Shown here piece after piece: positions 1 to 6,300 of a stretch of 10,010 nucleotides of DNA. The stretch's first letter is position 1. Each line of letters starts with the position of its first letter. The DNA is taken from positions 1 through 10,010 of the forward strand of contig JAEZFE010000537.1 of the NCBI GenBank assembly GCA_023437865.1, read 5' to 3'. The notes below the pieces were generated by a model. It did no database searches and was not told the DNA's origin. It was given only the letters and a program-made list of their open reading frames with translations. The DNA is from Pseudomonadota bacterium. GTDB taxonomy: Bacteria > Pseudomonadota > Alphaproteobacteria > Rhodospirillales > Magnetospirillaceae. The position numbers and the translations under genes were made by a program.

Positions 1-207
1 CAATTGCCGCAGATGGATGCCGCCAAGTATCAGGCGCTGTCCATGCCGGCTGTCCCGCCCGAACCCGAACCGCCGCCGGCTCCCGCCACCCAGGACGTCG
101 TGCCGCCCAGCGAGGGTGAGGATACTCCCGCCGCTCCGCCGGCGGAAAGCGCGGCGCCTCCCCAGGCGGAGCCCGCTCCAGCCCCGGCGCCCGCGTCCCC
201 ACAATAG
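1..207 (+). CDS. C-terminal end of an unidentified protein with a Pro/Ala-rich tail (5' partial)
   Basis: The frame is open from base 1 to a TAG stop at 205-207, so this is the last 68 codons of a gene that begins before the window. After about 18 ordinary residues (LPQMDAAKYQALSMPAV) the chain becomes almost wholly Pro, Ala and Glu and ends in PAPAPAPASPQ. Such tails are usually disordered. No domain is visible and I cannot name the protein. GC-rich third positions support coding. A Met codon at 13-15 could be read as a start, but the frame continues upstream without a stop and no Shine-Dalgarno sequence is seen, so an internal residue is more likely. The gene converges on the rodZ-like gene and stops 10 bp before the shared terminator. 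Its segment VVPPSEGED resembles VVPPSEAEE in the linker of that rodZ-like protein. Confidence 0.7.
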   Translation, partial: QLPQMDAAKYQALSMPAVPPEPEPPPAPATQDVVPPSEGEDTPAAPPAESAAPPQAEPAPAPAPASPQ

Positions 208-217
208 CCGCAAAAGC

Positions 218-251
218 AAACACCCCCGGACGAGGCGTCCGGGGGTGTTTT
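218..251. terminator. Bidirectional Rho-independent terminator between convergent genes
   Basis: A perfect 15-bp inverted repeat (218-232 with 236-250) closes a 3-base loop, AGG. On the plus strand the stem ends in TTTT (248-251). On the minus strand the 3' arm runs into TTTGCTTTTG. It lies 10 bp after the stop of the partial plus-strand gene and 13 bp after the stop of the rodZ-like gene, so it probably ends transcription from both sides. Confidence 0.92.
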
Positions 252-263
252 GTCTCGCGGGCC

Positions 264-1463
264 TTAGGGGGCCAGCAGCTTGTTCGGGTCCAGCTTGATG
301 TCGCGGCGGACTTGGCCGGTGGTGCCCAGCGACGGCGCTTTCTTGCCGTCCACCAGGATATCCAGCGCGCCGGCATTGCCCACCATCAGGGTCAGGCCGG
401 GGCGGTTGGGGACCATGTAGCTGTCGCCACGGCGCAAGAGGTGCGACAGCAGCAGCTTGCCGTCCAATTCGCGCACCTGAACCCAGCAATCGTCGTTGAC
501 CGCCTTCAGCTGGATGCGGGCGTCGCCGTGCTCCTGGCCCAAGGTCTTGCCCTCGGGCGCCGGTGCAACGGCGGGGGCGGCGATCGGCTCGCCCGGCTTC
601 GGCGCTTCGACCTTGGCCGGTTCCACCTTCACGGGGTCAACTTTCACCGGCTCGACCTTCACCGGTTCATGGGCCTTCACCGGTTCGGCCTTGGCCGGCT
701 CCACCTTCACGGGCTCGGGCGCCTTGGGCGCTTCCACCTTGGCCGGCTGGGCCGGAGTGGCGGGGAGGACAGGCGCGGCGGGCGCCGCCGGGGTGGACGC
801 GGCGGTGGGATGAGGCTGATGGGCGGGCTCCTCGGCCTCCGAGGGGGGCACCACTTCCTTGTCGCTGGCGGTCATACCCTGAGGTGCGGCCGGTGCCGGC
901 AGTTCCTCGGCCTTGGCCGGCGCCTCGTCGGGCTTGGGGGCCGGTTCGGCGGGCTTGGCCGCCTCGCCGGTCAGCGTCGCCTGACGGTTCAGTACCGAGG
1001 CCAGGCGGTCGGGCAGGGGCGGCACCATGTCGGCCACCTCGGTGCGGCTTGACGACAGGAAGTACCAGCCGCCATAGGCGATACCGGCGAACAGCAGGCC
1101 CAGGAACAGCACGGCGCCGCCGGGAATGCGGCCTTCGGAAACCGGCGACGGGAACACCAGCTGCAGCCGCGAGTCCAGTTCGCCGGCGGCCTCGGCGCGG
1201 AAGCGGCGGACCATCTCCTCGCCGTCGAGGCCCAGGAACTCGGCATAGGTGCGCAGGAAGCCGATGGCGTAGGTGCCGCCCGGCAAGTCCTTGTGGCGGC
1301 CATCCTCGAGCGCTTGCAGGAACGGCTGGCGGATACGCAGTTGCGTCGCCACCTCGCCGATATCCTTGCCCATCAGCTCGCGGGCGGTTTTCAGGCTCTG
1401 GCCGACGGCCACGGTGGGCGCGCCTTGCGCCAGGTTCACATTGTCTTGCGTGTTGTTGGCCAC
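264..1463 (-). CDS. rodZ: RodZ-like membrane protein: cytoplasmic HTH, one TM helix, EPVK-repeat linker, DUF4115-type C-terminus
   Basis: The protein has 399 residues. Residues 20-88 form the RodZ-type cytoplasmic helix-turn-helix domain (GQSLKTARELMGKDIGEVAT, then the RTYAEFLGLD helix). In known RodZ proteins this domain binds MreB and links it to cell elongation. Residues 114-136 are one hydrophobic transmembrane helix ending in YGGWYFL. Residues 140-310 are a long Pro/Ala/Lys/Glu-rich linker, with EPVKV-type repeats at about 241-295. Residues 315-395 resemble the DUF4115 beta domain found at the C-terminus of RodZ proteins (CWVQVRELDGKLL, RRGDSYMVPNRPGL). The start is GTG; the only codons upstream before an in-frame stop are not usable starts, and an AGGG sequence lies about 10 bases before it. 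The gene follows ptsP after 126 bp and ends at a terminator. The fold assignment is firm. The role in shape is inferred from the family, and it could differ in a spiral-shaped cell. Confidence 0.88.
   Translation of the reverse strand: MANNTQDNVNLAQGAPTVAVGQSLKTARELMGKDIGEVATQLRIRQPFLQALEDGRHKDLPGGTYAIGFLRTYAEFLGLDGEEMVRRFRAEAAGELDSRLQLVFPSPVSEGRIPGGAVLFLGLLFAGIAYGGWYFLSSSRTEVADMVPPLPDRLASVLNRQATLTGEAAKPAEPAPKPDEAPAKAEELPAPAAPQGMTASDKEVVPPSEAEEPAHQPHPTAASTPAAPAAPVLPATPAQPAKVEAPKAPEPVKVEPAKAEPVKAHEPVKVEPVKVDPVKVEPAKVEAPKPGEPIAAPAVAPAPEGKTLGQEHGDARIQLKAVNDDCWVQVRELDGKLLLSHLLRRGDSYMVPNRPGLTLMVGNAGALDILVDGKKAPSLGTTGQVRRDIKLDPNKLLAP
579..743 (-). repeat. In-frame degenerate 15-bp repeats encoding EPVKV-like pentapeptides
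   Basis: Residues 241-295 of the RodZ-like protein consist of variants of a five-residue unit: EPVKV, EPAKA, EPVKA, DPVKV, EPAKV and similar. At DNA level the plus strand shows repeated forms of TTCACCGGTTCG and TTGGCCGGTTCC. The alternating acidic and basic residues with regular proline predict an extended, stiff spacer, rather like the EP/KP region of TonB. Such arrays tend to vary in copy number between strains. Confidence 0.75.
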
Positions 1464-1497
1464 GATCGAATGACCCTATCCCCTGAAGGTAGGCCGC

Positions 1498-1518
1498 TCT
1501 TGCCCAATAATAGCAAGA
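1498..1518 (-). promoter_or_regulatory. Candidate extended -10 promoter for rodZ, framed by a 6-bp inverted repeat
   Basis: On the minus strand, TGC followed by TATTAT (1515-1507) fits an extended -10 element and differs from TATAAT at one base. Transcription would begin near 1500, giving a leader of about 37 bases to the GTG at 1463. No good -35 hexamer is present at 16-18 bp. The -10 sits between TCTTGC (1498-1503) and GCAAGA (1513-1518), a perfect 6-bp dyad with a 9-bp centre that could be an operator. The surrounding 126-bp gap is more AT-rich than its neighbours. Confidence 0.4.
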
Positions 1519-1589
1519 ACTTGGCGTACGTCCTGTTTATCAAATAGGCCGCCGCCGGGGCAACCATCACTCCGGCGAGGAGCGATTGC

Positions 1590-3854
1590 TCACAGCACCA
1601 CACCGTGGTCGATGGCGAAGCTCTTGAGCTTGTCCCGCAATGACCGGTCGGGCAGGGCCAGCAGCCCTTCCAGATAGGCCCTGGCCGGGCCGATCGACAG
1701 GGTGCGGATCATGGTTTTGACCGGACCGATGGAGGGCGAGGCCACCGAAAGGATGCGCACGCCGCAGCCGATCAGCGCCAGGGCCTCGAGCGGACGGCCA
1801 GCCATTTCGCCGCACACCGACAGCGGCACGCCCGCCGCCTCGCATTTCGATGCCACCATGCGGATGAAGCTGAGCATGGCGGGCGACAGCGGGTCGTAGC
1901 GTTCGGCGATGCGGGGGTTGCCCCGGTCCACCGCGAACAGGAACTGGGTCATGTCGTTGGAGCCGATGGAGACGAAATCCACCAGCGGCAGCAGCGCGTC
2001 GAGCTGGAAGGCCAGGGCCGGCACTTCCAGCATGGTACCTACCTTGATGCGCTCGGGCAGCAGACGGCCGGCGGCGCGCTCGCGCTCCACCTCCAGATCG
2101 AGGATGCGGCGGGCCTGCACCAGTTCGGCCACCTCGGCGATCATCGGGAACATGACGCGCAGCTCGCGGCCCGAGGCCGAGCGCAGCAGGGCGCGCAACT
2201 GGTGGCGCAGCACGGCGGGGCGGTCCAGCGTGATGCGGATCGACCGCCAGCCCAGCGCCGGGTTGTCTTCCTCGTACGGGTTCCAGTAGGGCAGCACCTT
2301 GTCTCCGCCCACGTCGAGCGAGCGGAACACCACCGGCTTGCCGGCGGCCTGGTCGAGGATCTTGCGGTAAAGGATGGTCTGGGCGGTGACGTCGGGCAGG
2401 CTGGAGCGTGCCATGAACGGTAGCTCGGTGCGGTACAGCCCGATGCCGTCGGCGCCCGATTCGTGCAGGTGCTGCATGTCGAGCAGCAGGCCGGCATTCA
2501 TCATCAGCTTGACCTGCACGCCGTCGCGCGTGATGGCCGGCAGATCGCGCAGCTTGGCGTAATGGGCGGCGCGCTGTTGGCGCTGGACGATGGCGTCGGA
2601 GAAGATGTCGCGGATGTCTTCGCTGGGGCGCAGGAAGACCTGGGCGTTGTCGCCGTCGACGATCACCGGGTCCAGCGGCTCGACCTTGTCCAGCACTTCC
2701 TTGGCCCGGCCCACCACCGGAATATCCAGGGCGCGCGCGACGATGGCCACGTGCATGGTGGGCGAGCCCTCTTCCAGCACCAGGCCGCGCAGGCGCTTGG
2801 GGTCGTAGTCGAAGAGCTCCATGGGGCCCATGGTGCGGGCGATCAGGATCGCGTCGGCGGGCAGCTCGCCGCGTGGAATGGCCTCCTCGCCGCCCGAAAG
2901 ATGGGTCAGCAGGCGGTTGGCCAGATCCTCGAAATCGTGCAGGCGCTCGCGCAGATAGGGATCGGTGATCTGGCTCATGCGCGCGCGCATGTCGTCGTGC
3001 ACCTTTTGCACGGCGGCCTCGGCGGTAAGGCCCGAGCGGATGGCCTCGCCGATCTTGCCCAGCCAGCCCTTGTCCTCGGTGAACATGCGGTAGGTTTCGA
3101 GTACGTCGCGGTGCTCGCCGTCGCGCATCTCGGGCCGCGAGAACAGCTCGTCCAGCGCGTTCTTGATGGAGGCCAGCGCGTTCTTCAGACGCTCCAGCTC
3201 GACCTCGGGGTCCTCGGCCACCAGCCGGCGGATGGTGATGCGCGGCTGGTGCAGCACGGCGATACCGACGCCGACGCCGGCATTGAGCTTGATGCCCTCG
3301 AAGCGCAGCGGCAGCAGGGCGTTGCCGTCCACTGGCACCAATTCGTCGCGGCTGACCAGCTCGCCCGAGGCCACCAGCTCGGCCAGCACCATGGCCACGG
3401 TTTCGAGAGTCTCGATCTCCTCGTCGGTATAGTGCCGCATGGTGCGGTTCTGCACGACGAGGACGCCGATGACGCGTCCGGCGCGGATGATGGGCACGCC
3501 CATCAGTGAATGGAACAGCTCTTCGCCGGTTTCCGCGCGATAGGCAAACATGGGGTGGGCCTGGGCGTCGGCCAGGGCCAGGGGGCGGGCATGGGCGGCG
3601 ATGTCGCCGACCAGACCTTCGCCGACCCGCAGGCGGGTCTTGTGGACGGCGGTCTTCTTCAGGCCCTCGGTGGCGAACAGTTCGAGGACTTCGCCGGCGC
3701 GCATGACGTAGCACGAGCACACCTCGGCCACCATGTCGGCGGCGATCAGCGTCACCACCTTGTCCAGGCGTTCCTCGGCCGTGCCGCCGCCCGCCATGAC
3801 ATCGCGCAGGCGTGCCAGCAGGCGGCGCGAAACGGAGGGCGCCGCCGCCTGCAT
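1590..3854 (-). CDS. ptsP: Phosphoenolpyruvate-protein phosphotransferase PtsP (Enzyme I of the nitrogen PTS)
   Basis: The enzyme takes phosphate from phosphoenolpyruvate onto a histidine and passes it to the NPr/EIIA-Ntr relay, which signals nitrogen and carbon status in the cytoplasm. The protein has 754 residues, about the usual PtsP length. Residues 25-165 are a GAF sensor domain (GEGLVGDIAAHARPL, SLMGVPIIRAGRVIGVLVVQ), which separates PtsP from sugar-PTS Enzyme I. Residues 185-320 are the helical Enzyme I N-domain. The phosphohistidine loop is EEGSPTMHVAIVARALDIP, with His368 as the likely active site. The PEP-binding barrel has RTELPF (475-480), RSLDVGGDK (511-519), NPALGWRS (531-538), GSNDMTQF (631-638) and Cys681 in CGEMAG. 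All catalytic motifs look intact. The ATG overlaps the upstream gene's stop as TGATG, and its Shine-Dalgarno match is weak, so translation is probably coupled. The EIIA-Ntr and NPr genes are not in the window. Confidence 0.97.
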   Translation of the reverse strand: MQAAAPSVSRRLLARLRDVMAGGGTAEERLDKVVTLIAADMVAEVCSCYVMRAGEVLELFATEGLKKTAVHKTRLRVGEGLVGDIAAHARPLALADAQAHPMFAYRAETGEELFHSLMGVPIIRAGRVIGVLVVQNRTMRHYTDEEIETLETVAMVLAELVASGELVSRDELVPVDGNALLPLRFEGIKLNAGVGVGIAVLHQPRITIRRLVAEDPEVELERLKNALASIKNALDELFSRPEMRDGEHRDVLETYRMFTEDKGWLGKIGEAIRSGLTAEAAVQKVHDDMRARMSQITDPYLRERLHDFEDLANRLLTHLSGGEEAIPRGELPADAILIARTMGPMELFDYDPKRLRGLVLEEGSPTMHVAIVARALDIPVVGRAKEVLDKVEPLDPVIVDGDNAQVFLRPSEDIRDIFSDAIVQRQQRAAHYAKLRDLPAITRDGVQVKLMMNAGLLLDMQHLHESGADGIGLYRTELPFMARSSLPDVTAQTILYRKILDQAAGKPVVFRSLDVGGDKVLPYWNPYEEDNPALGWRSIRITLDRPAVLRHQLRALLRSASGRELRVMFPMIAEVAELVQARRILDLEVERERAAGRLLPERIKVGTMLEVPALAFQLDALLPLVDFVSIGSNDMTQFLFAVDRGNPRIAERYDPLSPAMLSFIRMVASKCEAAGVPLSVCGEMAGRPLEALALIGCGVRILSVASPSIGPVKTMIRTLSIGPARAYLEGLLALPDRSLRDKLKSFAIDHGVVL

Positions 3855-4891
3855 CAGGCCACCGTCATTTCGCGGGGGAAGCGGCTGGCAATGGCGGTCA
3901 CTGCCTGGGCCACCAACTCGGCCAGGATGTCGGTGCAGGGCTGCTCGCGGGTGACCAGGCCAACGCTCTGGCCGGCCATGACCGAACCGTTGTCGACGTC
4001 GCCATCGATGACCGCGCGCTTCAGGGCGCCGGCCCAGAAATGCTCGATCTCCAGCTGCGCTTCCTTCTGCTCCAGTTCACCGGCGCGGTAGCGGCGGATG
4101 ACGTCGTGCTGGAAATCGATGAAGCGCTTGGTGCCCTCGTTGGCGAGGGCCCGCACCGGAATGACCGGGAAAGCCGGGTCCACCTGGGCGGTGGGCACGG
4201 CGTCGCGGGCGGCCGCCCGGATGAAGGCCTGCTTGAACTTGGGGTGAGCGATGCACTCGGTGGCGCAGACGAAGCGGGTGCCCAGTTGCACACCCGCTGC
4301 GCCCATCTCCAGGTACGACACGATCGCTTCGCCACGGCCGATGCCTCCGGCCACGAAGACCGGCAGCCGTGCCGCCATCTCGGGCAGGATTTCCTGGGCC
4401 AGTACACTGGTGGCCACCGGGCCGATATGGCCACCGGCCTCGGTGCCCTCGATGACCAGGGCGTCGACGCCCGAGCGAACCAGCTTCTTGGCCAGCACCA
4501 GGGCCGGGGCGAAACAGATCACCTTGGCGCCAGTGTCCTTGGCCCGCTTGATGGCCGCGCCCGAGGGCAGGCCGCCGGCCAGCACGACATGGCTGACCGA
4601 AAGCTCGCCGCAGACGTCGATCAGGTGGTCGAGCTCCGGGTGCATGGTGATCAGGTTGACGCCGAAGGGCTTGGCGGTCAGCTCCTGGGTCGCGGCGATC
4701 TCCTCGGCCAGGCGGGCGGGCGTCATCGACCCGCAGGCGATGACGCCGAAACCGCCGGCATTGGAGATGGCCGCCACCAGGTGGCGGGCAGAGATCCACG
4801 ACATGGCGCCGCCCATGATGGCGACATCGCAGCCGAGAAAATCCCGGCCGCGCTGCCACAATGCCTCAAGGCGATCGCGCGGGTTTACCAT
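3854..4891 (-). CDS. Nitronate monooxygenase / FabK-like FMN-dependent enzyme (2-nitropropane dioxygenase family)
   Basis: The sequence is a TIM-barrel flavoprotein of the nitronate monooxygenase/enoyl-ACP reductase II family. Counted from the ATG, it has 345 residues. The N-terminal strand and loop are IMGGAMSWIS (25-34) followed by AISNAGGFGVIACG (41-54). EGTEAGGHIG (148-157) carries the family's active-site histidine region. AGGIGRGEAI (181-190) and LGTRFVCATEC (203-213) are the FMN-phosphate part. NGSVMAGQSVGLV (301-313) is the typical C-terminal signature. These motifs do not separate a nitronate oxidase from a FabK-type reductase, so the substrate is open. I chose the ATG at 4891 because GAAGGG lies six bases before it. 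A GTG at 4915, directly after the lysC stop, would give 353 residues but lacks a Shine-Dalgarno sequence at normal spacing. The gene lies between lysC and ptsP and overlaps the ptsP start by one base, so the three are likely cotranscribed. Confidence 0.9.
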   Translation of the reverse strand: MVNPRDRLEALWQRGRDFLGCDVAIMGGAMSWISARHLVAAISNAGGFGVIACGSMTPARLAEEIAATQELTAKPFGVNLITMHPELDHLIDVCGELSVSHVVLAGGLPSGAAIKRAKDTGAKVICFAPALVLAKKLVRSGVDALVIEGTEAGGHIGPVATSVLAQEILPEMAARLPVFVAGGIGRGEAIVSYLEMGAAGVQLGTRFVCATECIAHPKFKQAFIRAAARDAVPTAQVDPAFPVIPVRALANEGTKRFIDFQHDVIRRYRAGELEQKEAQLEIEHFWAGALKRAVIDGDVDNGSVMAGQSVGLVTREQPCTDILAELVAQAVTAIASRFPREMTVA

Positions 4892-4897
4892 CAAAGT

Positions 4898-4903
4898 CCC
4901 TTC
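4898..4903 (-). promoter_or_regulatory. Shine-Dalgarno site that sets the flavoprotein start at 4891
   Basis: The minus strand reads GAAGGG, then ACTTTG, then ATG. The six-base spacing is close to ideal. It favours the ATG at 4891 over the GTG at 4915 that abuts the lysC stop codon. Confidence 0.65.
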
Positions 4904-4915
4904 GGGCGTGCTCAC

Positions 4916-6130
4916 TCAGGCGGCGTCCAGACCGTAGGCGGTATGGAGCGCGCGCAGCGCCAGCTCGGTGTACTTTTCCTCGATCAGGACCGAAATCTTG
5001 ATTTCCGAGGTCGAGATCACCTGGATGTTGATGCCTTCGCCCGCCAGGGTCTGGAACATCTTCTGGGCGATGCCGGCATGGCTGCGCATGCCGACGCCGA
5101 TGACCGAAACCTTCACCACGTTGGCGTCGGCGGCCAGGCGCTCATAACCCAGCTTGGCGTCCTCGATGACCTTCTTGGCGCGGTCGAGATCGGCCTTGCC
5201 CACGGTGAAGGTCAGGTCGGTCGACTTGCCGTCGTCGGACACGTTCTGGACGATCATGTCGACGTTGATGGCCGAATCGGCCAGCGGGCCAAAGATGGAG
5301 GCGGCCACGCCCGGACGGTCCGGCACCTTGACCAGGGTGATCTTAGCTTCGTCGCGGCTATAGGCGATGCCGCTCACCAGTTCCTTTTCCACGATCTCAT
5401 CCTCGTCACAGACCAGGGTTCCGGGGGCGTCCACGAAAGAGGACAGCACTTGCACCCGCACACGATGCTTCATGGCCATCTCGACCGACCGCGTCTGCAG
5501 CACCTTGGCGCCGACGCTGGCAAGCTCGAGCATCTCCTCGTAGGTGATCTTATCGAGCTTCTTGGCCTGGGTCACGATACGGGGGTCGGTGGTATACACA
5601 CCGTCAACGTCGGTATAGATGTCACAGCGGTCAGCCATAAGAGCAGCCGCCAGCGCCACCGCCGAGGTATCCGAACCACCACGTCCGAGCGTGCTGATCC
5701 GTTTGTCGGGGCCCAGGCCCTGGAAGCCAGCCACCACTGCCACCTGGCCTTTTTCCATACGCGCGACCATGTCCTCGGTATCGATGGACATGATACGAGC
5801 CTTGCCATGCACACCGTCGGTATGAATGGGAAGCTGCCAGCCGCACCAGGAGCGGGCGTCGATGCCCAATTCCTGCAGGCCGATTGCCAGCAGGCCGGTG
5901 GTCACCTGCTCGCCGGTCGCGACGACTTGGTCGTATTCGCGCGCGTCGTGCAGGGGGGCCATCTGCTTGCAGTAATCGACCAGCTGATTGGTCACGCCCG
6001 ACATGGCGGAAACCACCACGGCGACCTGATTGCCTGCTTCGACCTCGCGCTTGACGCGCTTGGCCACGTTCTTAATACGGTCAATGTCGCCGACGGACGT
6101 GCCGCCGAATTTCATGACGATGCGAGCCAT
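4916..6130 (-). CDS. lysC: Aspartate kinase (aspartokinase), monofunctional, with tandem ACT domains
   Basis: The enzyme phosphorylates L-aspartate to 4-phospho-aspartate, the first step toward lysine (via diaminopimelate), threonine, methionine and isoleucine. The protein has 404 residues, the normal length for a monofunctional bacterial aspartokinase. KFGGTSVG (7-14) is the signature near the N-terminus. Residues 149-157 (GRGGSDTSA) and 173-184 (TDVDGVYTTDPR) form the nucleotide and substrate site. Two regulatory ACT domains follow, at about 264-335 (ITLVKVPDRPGVAASIF) and 340-400 (VSVIGVGMRSHAGIAQKMF). They usually bind lysine and/or threonine as feedback inhibitors. The start is the ATG at 6130, preceded by AGAGGA at good spacing and giving the standard MARIVMKFGG N-terminus. 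An in-frame ATG ten codons upstream (6160) is less likely. The gene diverges from ubiG and leads the lysC-flavoprotein-ptsP operon. Confidence 0.98.
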   Translation of the reverse strand: MARIVMKFGGTSVGDIDRIKNVAKRVKREVEAGNQVAVVVSAMSGVTNQLVDYCKQMAPLHDAREYDQVVATGEQVTTGLLAIGLQELGIDARSWCGWQLPIHTDGVHGKARIMSIDTEDMVARMEKGQVAVVAGFQGLGPDKRISTLGRGGSDTSAVALAAALMADRCDIYTDVDGVYTTDPRIVTQAKKLDKITYEEMLELASVGAKVLQTRSVEMAMKHRVRVQVLSSFVDAPGTLVCDEDEIVEKELVSGIAYSRDEAKITLVKVPDRPGVAASIFGPLADSAINVDMIVQNVSDDGKSTDLTFTVGKADLDRAKKVIEDAKLGYERLAADANVVKVSVIGVGMRSHAGIAQKMFQTLAGEGINIQVISTSEIKISVLIEEKYTELALRALHTAYGLDAA

Positions 6131-6142
6131 GAGGAATTCCTC
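6131..6142. promoter_or_regulatory. Perfect 12-bp palindrome covering the lysC ribosome-binding site
   Basis: GAGGAATTCCTC lies directly before the lysC ATG and includes its Shine-Dalgarno bases (minus-strand GAGGA). As RNA it has no loop, so it would not fold well by itself, but as DNA it could bind a dimeric protein. It may be chance. Confidence 0.4.
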
Positions 6143-6206
6143 TTGGACCAAGCGCTTCATTAAGAATTTGCGCGTATGGTCGGTTCCGAAATCTTTCTGA
6201 TGCCCG

Positions 6207-6235
6207 TTGCCGCCCGAAGGGCGCCTCTTCATACT
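6207..6235 (+). promoter_or_regulatory. Candidate sigma-70-like promoter for ubiG
   Basis: TTGCCG (6207-6212), a 17-bp spacer and CATACT (6230-6235) match the -35/-10 pattern at 4/6 each. Transcription would begin near 6242 and give a leader of about 59 bases that contains the hairpin at 6257-6285. The -10 overlaps the candidate lysC -10 on the other strand. Confidence 0.3.
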
Positions 6236-6256
6236 CTGTCGCCAACGCGGAAGCAA
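6228..6256 (-). promoter_or_regulatory. Candidate sigma-70-like promoter for lysC
   Basis: On the minus strand, TTGCTT (6256-6251), a 17-bp spacer and TATGAA (6233-6228) form a weak but correctly spaced -35/-10 pair. It would start transcription near 6221, about 90 bases before the lysC ATG. The matches to consensus are 3/6 and 4/6, so this is only a suggestion. Confidence 0.3.
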
Positions 6257-6285
6257 GTGCGGCTACCCCAAGGTTGGGGCCGCAC
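6257..6285 (+). promoter_or_regulatory. Two-part hairpin in the ubiG leader just before the ribosome-binding site
   Basis: GTGCGG (6257-6262) pairs with CCGCAC (6280-6285), and inside it CCCCA (6266-6270) pairs with TGGGG (6275-6279) around an AGGT loop, leaving a three-base bulge CTA (6263-6265). The structure ends four bases before the ubiG Shine-Dalgarno sequence AGGAG (6290-6294). No T-run follows, so it is not an intrinsic terminator. It may affect mRNA stability or ribosome access, or act as a DNA dyad. Confidence 0.5.
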
Positions 6286-6300
6286 GAGTAGGAGCTCCTG

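Noticed and set aside
1567..3720. A 717-codon minus-strand frame overlapping ptsP
   Set aside because: It is the neighbouring frame of ptsP and gives an Arg/Pro/Gly-rich product without any motif, while the ptsP frame is intact over its full length.
3812..6163. A 783-codon open frame on the plus strand opposite lysC and the flavoprotein gene
   Set aside because: Its product is a His/Gly/Asp-rich string without domains. Long antisense frames are normal in GC-rich genes, and both minus-strand genes have clear families.
6163..6187. A minus-strand GGAAC with CTT about 19 bases on, as a stress promoter for lysC
   Set aside because: The -10 part lacks the CGTT core, and lysC is not an expected member of that regulon.
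6131..6256. An N-terminal extension of lysC starting upstream of 6130
   Set aside because: MARIVMKFGG is the normal aspartokinase start and has a good ribosome site. The extension has no family support and would cross the promoter region.
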